Shown here: positions 1-5,621 of the stretch, piece by piece
How the letters are laid out: every line of letters begins with the position of its first letter
Position numbering within the stretch: the first letter of the stretch is position 1
DNA from: Prevotellaceae bacterium
GTDB lineage: Bacteria > Bacteroidota > Bacteroidia > Bacteroidales > UBA932
NCBI GenBank assembly: GCA_031288855.1
Contig: JAITQQ010000128.1
Coordinates: forward strand, 1 to 5,621
DNA: 5,621 nucleotides
Direction of reading: 5' to 3'
Notes under the pieces: generated by a model
Databases searched by the model: none
What the model was told of the DNA's origin: nothing
The model's input: the letters and a program-made list of their open reading frames with translations, nothing else
Made by a program: the position numbers and the translations under genes

Positions 1-500
1 CGCCCCTGCAAAGTTATATCAACACGTCTTCGAATCCGCGCTACATCAGCGGCAATGTGCTTACCGGCGCCAATATTGGGGCTGCGGGGCATCTCGGTTT
101 TTACAGCACGATGATTTCCGTTATTCCCGAAGGCGATTATTACGAGTTCCTGGGTTGGGCAAATCCGTTCCGCATGAAGAAGTACAGCGTGTCGCGCAGT
201 TATCTTTCGTGGATATTTCCCGATAAGGAATATGCGCTCGATACCAATATTAACGGCGGGCAGCGGGCTTTTGTGATGACAGGGGAATACGAAAAAGTGC
301 TGCCCATGGATATTTATCCTGTACATTTGTTAAAATCCATTTTGGCCGAAGACATAGACAGGATGGAGCAACTCGGCATTTACGAAGTAATTGAAGAGGA
401 CTTGGCGCTATGCGAATTTGTGTGTACTTCAAAAATCGATGTACAACATATTTTGCGGCAAGGCATAAATTTAATGATAAAAGAAATGGGAGACGCATGA
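1..500 (+). CDS. nqrA: Na+-NQR subunit A, C-terminal part (5' end outside window)
   Basis: This is the C-terminal third or so of NqrA, the peripheral cytoplasmic subunit of Na+-NQR that contacts NqrB and has been implicated in quinone binding. The reading frame is open from base 3 and ends at TGA 498-500, leaving about 165 residues of a protein usually near 450. Recognisable family blocks are R-Y-I-S-G-N-V-L-T-G near the left edge, then R-A-F-V-M-T-G-E-Y-E-K, V-L-P-M-D-I-Y-P and L-L-K-S-I-L-A-E-D, and the tail E-E-D-L-A-L-C-E-F-V-C-T-S-K followed by I-L-R-Q-G. There are no membrane segments, as expected. The GTG at 57 is an internal valine codon, not a start. The stop overlaps the nqrB start as ATGA. 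Presence of NqrA separates this locus from the related Rnf complex, which has no NqrA. The identification is firm; only the N-terminus is missing. Confidence 0.95.
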   Translation, partial: PLQSYINTSSNPRYISGNVLTGANIGAAGHLGFYSTMISVIPEGDYYEFLGWANPFRMKKYSVSRSYLSWIFPDKEYALDTNINGGQRAFVMTGEYEKVLPMDIYPVHLLKSILAEDIDRMEQLGIYEVIEEDLALCEFVCTSKIDVQHILRQGINLMIKEMGDA

Positions 501-1669
501 AGTTTCTAAGAAATATTTTAGATAAAATAAAGCCGGCCTTTGAAAAAGACGGAAAATTGAAAATGTTTCACGCCACTTTTGAGGCTTTTGAATCATTTTT
601 GTTCGTACCCAATAGCACTGCGAAAAAAGGCGTGCACATTCGCGATGCAAACGATTTGAAGCATGTCATGACGGTGGTGATTGTAGCCTTGCTGCCCGCC
701 CTTTTGTTCGGGATGTGGAATGTGGGTTACCAGCATGCATTGTCCACCGGCGGGACTACCGCATTCGGCGAAATATTCTGGTTCGGCTTTCTGAAAGTAT
801 TGCCGTTGATTGTGGTGTCGTATGTGGTGGGGTTGGGCATTGAGTTTATTGCCGCACAACTTCGCGGGCACGAAGTCAACGAAGGATTTCTTGTGACCGG
901 CATGCTCATTCCGCTGATTATGCCTGTGGATTGTCCGTTGTGGATTGTGGGATTGGCCACCGCTTTTGCGGTAATTATCGGCAAAGAAGTATTCGGCGGC
1001 ACAGGGATGAACATCTTCAACCCGGCGCTGTTGGCGCGGGCTTTCGTGTTCTTCGCCTACCCTTCCCAAATCTCCGGCGCAAAAGTGTGGGTTGCCGGTT
1101 TGGGTAGCGGCGGAAGCATCATCGACGGCTTTTCGGGCGCCACGCCATTGGCGCATGCCAGTGCCGGCGAGTTCAGCAAAATCCCTTCTTTCTCCGATTT
1201 GTTTTTCGGATTTATTCCGGGCTCTATCGGCGAAACATCCACGTTGGCTATCTTGTTGGGCGCAGCTATCCTTATATATACCGGCATCGGAAGTTGGAAA
1301 GTGATGGTGGCGTGTGTGGCCGGCGCAATCGGCACAGGATTGTTATGCAACGCCATTGCCGTAAACGCCTACATGGAACTTCCTGTGTACTATCATTTGG
1401 TGATGGGCGGGTTTGCTTTCGGCGCAGTGTTCATGGCCACCGACCCTGTGAGCGGGGCGCAAACCGAAACCGGAAAATGGATTTACGGTTTTCTAATCGG
1501 CGTACTGGCCATTGTCATCAGGGTATTCAACCCGGGCTATCCCGAAGGAATGATGCTGGCCATCCTGTTCATGAACGCCTTTGCGCCGCTCATTGACTAC
1601 TACATTGTGGAGGCCAATATCAAACGGCGGTTAAAACGCGCTAAAGTTTCGAAGGAGGAGAAAAAGTGA
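497..1669 (+). CDS. nqrB: Na+-NQR subunit B (FMN/riboflavin-binding membrane subunit)
   Basis: NqrB is the large integral membrane subunit that carries a covalent FMN, binds riboflavin and takes part in Na+ movement and quinone reduction. The protein is 390 residues, a little shorter than the ~415 of Vibrio NqrB. ATG 497 is chosen because it gives the family-like N-terminus M-K-F-L-R and sits on the nqrA stop, with GGGAGA at 488-493 just upstream; the frame stays open upstream only inside nqrA. The flavinylation motif S-G-A-T-P-L-A puts the FMN-bearing threonine at residue 216 (codon 1142-1144). Other conserved blocks are G-H-E-V-N-E-G-F (~123-130), G-K-E-V-F-G-G-T-G and N-P-A-L-L-A-R-A-F. 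Asp316 in T-D-P-V-S and Asp367 in A-P-L-I-D-Y match acidic residues tied to Na+ uptake in Vibrio (from memory of the family). I count roughly ten hydrophobic segments. The lysine-rich C-terminus overlaps the nqrC start. Confidence 0.97.
   Translation: MKFLRNILDKIKPAFEKDGKLKMFHATFEAFESFLFVPNSTAKKGVHIRDANDLKHVMTVVIVALLPALLFGMWNVGYQHALSTGGTTAFGEIFWFGFLKVLPLIVVSYVVGLGIEFIAAQLRGHEVNEGFLVTGMLIPLIMPVDCPLWIVGLATAFAVIIGKEVFGGTGMNIFNPALLARAFVFFAYPSQISGAKVWVAGLGSGGSIIDGFSGATPLAHASAGEFSKIPSFSDLFFGFIPGSIGETSTLAILLGAAILIYTGIGSWKVMVACVAGAIGTGLLCNAIAVNAYMELPVYYHLVMGGFAFGAVFMATDPVSGAQTETGKWIYGFLIGVLAIVIRVFNPGYPEGMMLAILFMNAFAPLIDYYIVEANIKRRLKRAKVSKEEKK
1652..1658 (+). promoter_or_regulatory. Strong Shine-Dalgarno sequence for nqrC
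   Basis: AAGGAGG lies 10 bases before ATG 1669 and 7 bases before GTG 1666. It is a near-perfect match to the anti-Shine-Dalgarno end of 16S rRNA and the only strong one at any junction in this window. It lies inside the last codons of nqrB (AAG GAG GAG AAA AAG), so it could also be an accident of a Lys/Glu-rich tail. Many Bacteroidota rely little on such sites. The 7-base spacing suits GTG slightly better than ATG, but the protein N-terminus argues for ATG. Confidence 0.45.
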
Positions 1670-2433
1670 TGAACAAAAACAGCAATACCTACACCTTCCT
1701 GTATGCCGCCGGATTAGTGGCAATAGTGGCTTCAGCATTGGCCATTACAAGCATTGGATTGAAAGAGCCGCAAGAAAAAAATATCGCCATAGAGAAGAAA
1801 TTAAATATTCTTTCGACCGTAGGAAGAGGCTTAACCGGCGACGAAATAAAAGACAAAGACGCGTACATAGAAACGCAATATGACAAATATATTGTGGAAA
1901 GTTTTATTGTTGACGGACACGGCGAAAAGAAAGAGGGCAACGCTTTTCAGATTAACATGAAAGAGGAGTGCGACAAAATAAAAGCCATAAAGCAAGCTTC
2001 TGATGAAGAGAAGCGGGCGGCACTGTATAAAACGCTCAGCCTTCCGGTATTCATCTATAAAGACGACGAGGCGCGTTTGAAATATGTTATCCCGGTATAT
2101 GGCACAGGCCTCTGGGGGCCGCTCTGGGGCTACCTGGCATTAAACGACGACTTCAACACCGTGTATGGCGCGATATTCGACCACAAAGGCGAAACGCCCG
2201 GATTGGGCGCCGAGATTGCCACACAGGAGTTCTCCGGACAGTTTATCGGAAAACAAATTTTCGATGGGCGCACGCTCACATCTATTAAAGTAGTCAAAGG
2301 CGGCGCACCGGAAACCGACCTGCACAGCGTAGATGCCATTTCGGGTGGAACTATTACCAGCCGCGGCGTAGAAGAGATGCTTCAGGATTGCCTCAACGCG
2401 TACAACACTTTTTTTGCGAAAAATAAAAAGTAA
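1669..2433 (+). CDS. nqrC: Na+-NQR subunit C (covalent FMN subunit)
   Basis: NqrC is anchored by one N-terminal helix and has an outward-facing FMN-binding domain that relays electrons towards NqrB. From ATG 1669 it is 254 residues, close to the family norm. GTG 1666 would add one residue; ATG is preferred because M-N-K-N-S-N-T-Y-T matches Bacteroidota NqrC starts. A hydrophobic helix covers about residues 9-30. The domain shows [11 protein letters not shown] (~145-155), the conserved E-T-P-G-L-G (~175-180) and [10 protein letters not shown], which places the FMN-linked threonine at residue 228 (codon 2350-2352). The usual motif is S-G-A-T, so the third position is Gly here. The 5' third is visibly A-rich and lysine/glutamate-rich. 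Covalent FMN attachment requires an ApbE flavin transferase, which is not in this window. nqrD follows after 4 bases. Confidence 0.96.
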   Translation: MNKNSNTYTFLYAAGLVAIVASALAITSIGLKEPQEKNIAIEKKLNILSTVGRGLTGDEIKDKDAYIETQYDKYIVESFIVDGHGEKKEGNAFQINMKEECDKIKAIKQASDEEKRAALYKTLSLPVFIYKDDEARLKYVIPVYGTGLWGPLWGYLALNDDFNTVYGAIFDHKGETPGLGAEIATQEFSGQFIGKQIFDGRTLTSIKVVKGGAPETDLHSVDAISGGTITSRGVEEMLQDCLNAYNTFFAKNKK

Positions 2434-2437
2434 GAAT

Positions 2438-3097
2438 ATGACAGACCAAAAAGAAAAAGAGCCTTTATTTTCGACGAAGATACTGCGATTATTCACAGAC
2501 CCCATTAATAAAGGGAATCCGATTACCGTGCTGATACTCGGCATTTGCTCTTCCCTGGCCGTAACCGCCAAAATGCAACCGGCCATCGTGATGGCCATAT
2601 CGGTAATTGTGGTTACCGGCTTTTCGAGCTTTATTATTTCACTGTTGCGCAACACCATTCCCAACCGCATCCGCATTATTGTTCAGCTGGTGGTGGTCGC
2701 CGCACTGGTTATTCTTGTTGACCAGGTGCTGCGTGCCTACGCTTACGAAGTGAGCAAACAACTGTCGGTGTTCGTAGGCCTCATCATCACCAATTGCATC
2801 ATCATGGGGCGCATCGAAGCCTTTGCGTTGGGCAACAAGCCATGGCCCTCGTTCGTTGACGGCATAGGCAACGGCATAGGATACGGATTAATTCTTATTG
2901 TGGTGGCGTTCTTCCGCGAACTCTTAGGCTCCGGCACTCTTTTCGGATACCAGGTTATTCCAGAAAAATGGTACATTGCCCAAGGCGGATTTTACGAAAA
3001 TAACGGATTGATGATTCTGCCTCCCATGGCGTTGATTATGGTGGGCGTCATCATTTGGATACAACGCAGCTTTAACAAACAACTTATCGAAAAGTAA
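2438..3097 (+). CDS. nqrD: Na+-NQR subunit D (membrane Fe-S-ligand subunit)
   Basis: NqrD is a six-helix membrane protein, homologous to RnfE, that pairs with NqrE as an inverted-topology partner; together they hold an iron-sulfur centre inside the membrane. The 219-residue product is slightly longer than the ~210 of Vibrio because of a charged N-terminal extension (M-T-D-Q-K-E-K-E). ATG 2438 is chosen over the in-frame TTG at 2414, which lies inside nqrC. The two ligand cysteines are present: Cys37 in I-L-G-I-C-S-S-L and Cys120 in [10 protein letters not shown]. Further conserved blocks are R-N-x-I-P-N-x-x-R-I-I-V-Q (~71-83), [11 protein letters not shown] (~105-115), [10 protein letters not shown] (~141-150) and F-F-R-E-L-L-G-S-G (~158-166). 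The A of its TAA stop is the first base of nqrE. Confidence 0.97.
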   Translation: MTDQKEKEPLFSTKILRLFTDPINKGNPITVLILGICSSLAVTAKMQPAIVMAISVIVVTGFSSFIISLLRNTIPNRIRIIVQLVVVAALVILVDQVLRAYAYEVSKQLSVFVGLIITNCIIMGRIEAFALGNKPWPSFVDGIGNGIGYGLILIVVAFFRELLGSGTLFGYQVIPEKWYIAQGGFYENNGLMILPPMALIMVGVIIWIQRSFNKQLIEK

Positions 3098-3714
3098 TGG
3101 AACATATCGTCAGTATATTTGTCCGGTCAATCTTTATTGACAACATGATATTCGCTTTTTTCCTCGGCATGTGTTCCTACATTGCCGTGTCGAAGAACGT
3201 AAAAACCGCACTGGGGCTTGGAATCGCCGTAGTGTTCATGTTGGGCATCACCTTGCCGATAAATTATTTGCTCAACAAATATTTGCTTACGCAGGGATGC
3301 CTCACCTGGATTAGCCCCGACTTTGCCGAAGTGGATTTGAGCTTCCTCAGCTTTATTATCTTTATTGCCGTGATTGCCTCCATAACGCAATTGGTGGAAA
3401 TGGTTGTAGAGAAATTCTTACCATCCCTGTATTCTTCATTGGGCATTTTTCTTCCGCTGATTGCGGTGAACTGCGCCATTCTCGGCGGCTCGCTGTTCAT
3501 GCAGGAGCGCGAATACGCCAACTTAGGCGAAGTGTCCGCCTTTGCCTTAGGCTCGGGAATAGGTTGGCTGCTCGCCATTGTGGGCATTGCCGCCATACGC
3601 GAGAAATTAAAATATTCAAATGTTCCGGCGCCCTTGCGGGGCATGGGCATCACCTTTATCATCACAGGGCTGATGGGTATCGTGTTTATGAGTTTCATGG
3701 GAATTAAATTATAA
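3097..3714 (+). CDS. nqrE: Na+-NQR subunit E (membrane Fe-S-ligand subunit)
   Basis: NqrE, homologous to RnfA, is the second six-helix subunit that shares the intramembrane iron-sulfur centre with NqrD. The product is 205 residues (Vibrio ~198). ATG 3097 overlaps the nqrD stop by one base and gives the family-typical start [13 protein letters not shown]. Ligand cysteines are Cys26 in F-L-G-M-C-S-Y-I-A-V-S and Cys126 in I-A-V-N-C-A-I-L-G-G. Other conserved blocks are V-D-L-S-F-L (~79-84), L-G-I-F-L-P-L-I (~115-122), G-W-L-L-A-I-V (~156-162), I-R-E-K-L-K-Y-S (~167-174) and R-G-M-G-I-T-F-I (~181-188). The extra length lies mostly in the loop after helix 2 (about residues 62-79), which carries an additional cysteine at 68. 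Because of nqrD and nqrA, NQR rather than Rnf is certain. Confidence 0.97.
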   Translation: MEHIVSIFVRSIFIDNMIFAFFLGMCSYIAVSKNVKTALGLGIAVVFMLGITLPINYLLNKYLLTQGCLTWISPDFAEVDLSFLSFIIFIAVIASITQLVEMVVEKFLPSLYSSLGIFLPLIAVNCAILGGSLFMQEREYANLGEVSAFALGSGIGWLLAIVGIAAIREKLKYSNVPAPLRGMGITFIITGLMGIVFMSFMGIKL

Positions 3715-3720
3715 ATTGGA

Positions 3721-4965
3721 ATGATGAATGTGTTTATTATCATAGCCGGCGTGACGGTTTTTCTGTTGGTCACTTTACTGTTGGTAAGCCTGCTGCTGTA
3801 TGCCAAAGCCAAATTGATGCCGCAGGGCGAAGTCAGCATAAACATCAACAACGACAAAAACCTCGACGTAGCGCCCGGCAATTCCTTACTTTCCACCCTC
3901 GCCGACAACCGGATATTTCTGCCTTCGGCCTGCGGTGGCGGCGGCACCTGCGGCATGTGCAAATGCCGGATACTGGATGGCGGCGGAGAAATACTGCCCA
4001 CCGAAACCGGTTTCTTCACCCGGAAACAGCAACAAACAAATTGGCGGCTGGGCTGTCAGGTAAAGGTGAAGGACAACCTGAAAATAGAAGTGCCGAAGGA
4101 AATTTTAGACATCAAAAAATGGGAATGTGAAGTGGTGAGCAACCGCAATATTGCCACGTACATCAAGGAATTTACGGTGAAATTGCCCGAAGGCGAAAAA
4201 CTGCAATTCAAATCGGGCGGCTATATTCAAATCGACGTGCCGAAGTGCGAAGTGGATTTCCGCAACATTCAGGTAGAAGAAGAATACCGCCCCGACTGGG
4301 ATGCAATGAAGCTGTGGGATTTAAAAATGAAGAACAACGAGCCCACTTTCCGCGCTTATTCTATGGCCAATCATCCGGCCGAAGACAACATCATCATGCT
4401 GAACATACGCATCGCCACGCCGCCATGGGACAAAGCGAAAGGCGCGTTTGCACCGGTTAATCCCGGCGTGTGCTCATCATACCTCTTCAACTGCAAGCCG
4501 GGCGACAAGGTCACGATTGCAGGGCCTTACGGCGAATTTTTCCTGCGCGACACCGCCAACGAAATGATGTTTGTGGGCGGCGGCGCGGGCATGGCGCCCA
4601 TGCGCTCGCACATTTTCCACCTGTTCCACACCTTGAAAACAAAGCGAGAGGTGACGTTCTGGTACGGCGCACGCTCACGGCGCGAGATTTTTTACGAAAA
4701 AGATTTCCGCGAGATTGAAAAACAATTTCCGAACTTCAAGTTCCACATCGCGCTCTCGGAGCCGAAAGCCGAAGACCACTGGACAGGATACACCGGATTC
4801 ATCCATCAGGTTATTCTCGACCATTACCTCAGCGCCCACGAAGCGCCCGAAGATATCGAGTACTACATGTGCGGCCCGCTCCTGATGACGAAAGCCATGA
4901 CCAACATGCTCGATAGCCTCGGCGTGCCGCAGGAAATGATTCTCTTCGATGACTTCGGCGGGTAA
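3721..4965 (+). CDS. nqrF: Na+-NQR subunit F (NADH dehydrogenase, FAD and [2Fe-2S])
   Basis: NqrF is the electron-input subunit: it oxidises NADH on the cytoplasmic side and passes electrons from FAD to a [2Fe-2S] cluster. The product is 414 residues from ATG 3721, or 413 from ATG 3724. I cannot decide between them; with the shorter form the cluster cysteines fall at 70, 76, 79 and 111, the numbering I recall for Vibrio. Domains in 414 numbering: one membrane helix (~3-27); a plant-type ferredoxin domain (~35-130) with C71-x5-C77-x2-C80 and C112; an FAD-binding domain (~131-275) with R-A-Y-S (211-214); and an NAD-binding domain (~280-414) with G-G-G-A-G-M-A-P (286-293) and M-C-G-P (383-386). 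The second proline of the usual C-G-P-P is Leu387. It ends with the family-typical F-D-D-F-G-G. The last 17 bases overlap the next gene. Only GGA at 3718-3720 resembles a ribosome binding site. Confidence 0.97.
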   Translation: MMNVFIIIAGVTVFLLVTLLLVSLLLYAKAKLMPQGEVSININNDKNLDVAPGNSLLSTLADNRIFLPSACGGGGTCGMCKCRILDGGGEILPTETGFFTRKQQQTNWRLGCQVKVKDNLKIEVPKEILDIKKWECEVVSNRNIATYIKEFTVKLPEGEKLQFKSGGYIQIDVPKCEVDFRNIQVEEEYRPDWDAMKLWDLKMKNNEPTFRAYSMANHPAEDNIIMLNIRIATPPWDKAKGAFAPVNPGVCSSYLFNCKPGDKVTIAGPYGEFFLRDTANEMMFVGGGAGMAPMRSHIFHLFHTLKTKREVTFWYGARSRREIFYEKDFREIEKQFPNFKFHIALSEPKAEDHWTGYTGFIHQVILDHYLSAHEAPEDIEYYMCGPLLMTKAMTNMLDSLGVPQEMILFDDFGG

Positions 4966-5621
4966 GCTATATTTAATCCCCGCCCCGCTGGGCGAAGGCT
5001 CGCCTGAGGCGGTGATTCCCGCGGGCACATTAAATCTCGTGCGCACCATCCGTCATTTTGTAGCGGAGGAACTCCGCACCGCGCGGCGCTACCTCAGCCG
5101 CATAAACATGGGCGCGCCCATTGACAGCCTTGTGTTTTTTGAATTGAACGAGCACACTCCCGCTACGCAGGACATCTCAACTTATTTGCAGCCGGCGCTT
5201 GATGGACTTCCGGTGGGACTGCTCAGCGAAGCCGGCGTGCCGGCCGTAGCCGACCCCGGCGCACGGCTCGTGTTACTAGCGCATGAGAAAGGCATTGAGG
5301 TGACGCCGTTAACCGGCCCTTCATCCATTCTGTTGGCATTAATGGCATCGGGGTTGAACGGACAACAATTTGCCTTTGCCGGTTACCTGCCGGTAAAGCC
5401 GCAAGAGCGGCAACAATACTTACGCCTGCTTGAGAAACGGTCGGCTACCCAACGCGAAACACAAATTTTTATTGAAACCCCTTACCGCAACGAAGCGCTG
5501 TTGCACGACATTCTGAACACCTGCCACCCGCGCACACTGTTGTGCGTAGCGGCCAACCTCACCCAGCCCGACGCCTTCATACACACCGCCACCGTTGGCC
5601 AATGGCGGCAGCGCCCCGCCC
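4949..5621 (+). CDS. RsmI-like SAM-dependent methyltransferase (3' end outside window)
   Basis: This gene encodes a tetrapyrrole-methylase-fold, SAM-dependent methyltransferase of the group that includes RsmI, the 16S rRNA 2'-O-methyltransferase acting at C1402. 224 codons are visible with no stop. From memory, the short Bacteroidota members are about 235-240 residues, so only a small piece is missing. Visible motifs are K-L-Y-L-I-P-A-P-L-G (6-15), E-E-L-R-T-A-R-R (40-47), S-E-A-G-V-P-A-V-A-D-P-G (93-104), T-G-P-S-S (122-126), F-A-G-Y-L-P (143-148) and E-T-P-Y-R (176-180). The glycine-rich 93-104 block corresponds to the SDAG-x-P-x-x-DPG signature of RsmI. The opening differs from classical RsmI and no long C-terminal domain fits, so the exact substrate is uncertain. 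The start is well defined: the frame is closed by TGA at 4937-4939, and ATG 4949 is the only start codon before the N-terminal motif. The overlap with nqrF suggests co-transcription, not a role in the NQR complex. Confidence 0.88.
   Translation, partial: MTSAGKLYLIPAPLGEGSPEAVIPAGTLNLVRTIRHFVAEELRTARRYLSRINMGAPIDSLVFFELNEHTPATQDISTYLQPALDGLPVGLLSEAGVPAVADPGARLVLLAHEKGIEVTPLTGPSSILLALMASGLNGQQFAFAGYLPVKPQERQQYLRLLEKRSATQRETQIFIETPYRNEALLHDILNTCHPRTLLCVAANLTQPDAFIHTATVGQWRQRPA

Larger units (their letters stand above)
1..4965 (+). other. nqrABCDEF operon (transcription unit, start outside window)
   Basis: Six consecutive same-strand genes occur in the canonical order A-B-C-D-E-F with junctions of -4, -1 (or -4 if GTG is used), +4, -1 and +6 bases. 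There is no room for a promoter or terminator at any junction, so a single message is the simplest reading. The methyltransferase overlaps the end of nqrF by 17 bases and is probably on the same transcript. The operon promoter and the first ~60% of nqrA lie to the left of the window. Confidence 0.85.

Noticed and set aside
57..59. GTG as a start of a small independent gene
   Set aside because: The frame is open to the left edge and the residues before it (R-Y-I-S-G-N) belong to the NqrA motif, so it is an internal valine codon.
593..1156. Open frame of 187 codons on the minus strand opposite nqrB
   Set aside because: The composition is His/Gln/Arg-rich with no family resemblance, and nqrB on the other strand is certain. 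It is an antisense shadow.
2438..3714. The D and E genes as rnfE and rnfA of an Rnf complex
   Set aside because: Neighbouring nqrA and an NqrF with fused ferredoxin, FAD and NAD domains are specific to Na+-NQR, and the gene order is the NQR order.
3264..4019. Long open frame (251 codons) on the minus strand opposite nqrE and the start of nqrF
   Set aside because: It lies wholly opposite two certain genes. Its translation is rich in Pro, Ser and Met with no recognisable domain, as expected from the reverse frame of membrane-protein codons.
4589..4603. Perfect inverted repeat GCATGG-CGC-CCATGC inside nqrF
   Set aside because: It encodes the conserved G-M-A-P-M-R stretch of the NAD-binding motif, so coding constraint explains it.
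4245..4718. Two plus-strand open frames inside nqrF in another frame
   Set aside because: Their translations are Arg/His-rich and low in complexity of function, and the nqrF frame is conserved throughout. They are out-of-frame shadows.
4991..5011. Possible intrinsic terminator after nqrF
   Set aside because: The hairpins are short, have no U-tract after them, and lie inside the coding frame of the methyltransferase.

Overview
The window holds the greater part of an operon for the Na+-translocating NADH:quinone oxidoreductase (Na+-NQR), followed by a methyltransferase gene. Everything reads on the + strand. In order it contains the last ~165 codons of nqrA, complete nqrB, nqrC, nqrD, nqrE and nqrF, and an open-ended gene for a tetrapyrrole-methylase-fold SAM-dependent methyltransferase related to RsmI, which runs off the right edge.

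The source is most probably a member of the Bacteroidota. This is inferred from remembered family features, not from a search. NqrC begins M-N-K-N-S-N-T-Y-T as Bacteroidota NqrC proteins do. The methyltransferase has the short Bacteroidota form, with a K-L-Y-L-I-P opening rather than the usual RsmI N-terminus. I cannot name a genus.

The genes are packed very tightly. nqrA/nqrB share ATGA, nqrB/nqrC share TGATG or GTGATG, nqrC/nqrD are 4 bases apart, nqrD/nqrE share TAATG, nqrE/nqrF are 6 bases apart, and nqrF overlaps the methyltransferase start by 17 bases. No stretch over 300 bases lacks a gene, and I see no promoter, terminator, RNA gene, insertion sequence or CRISPR. The promoter must lie upstream of the left edge.

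The proteins form one membrane complex. NqrF oxidises NADH through FAD and a [2Fe-2S] cluster. Electrons pass through an iron-sulfur centre held by two cysteines each of NqrD and NqrE, then through covalent FMNs on NqrC and NqrB, to quinone near NqrA/NqrB, and Na+ is pumped outward. The Fe-S ligands, both flavinylated threonines, the FAD and NADH motifs of NqrF and two conserved membrane aspartates of NqrB are present, so the visible part looks functional.

I found no undescribed system. The points worth a second look are small: the gene overlap and methyltransferase start, a Pro-to-Leu change in the NqrF CGPP motif, an SGGT rather than SGAT flavinylation site in NqrC, a loop insertion with an extra cysteine in NqrE, and no apbE or nqrM directly after nqrF.
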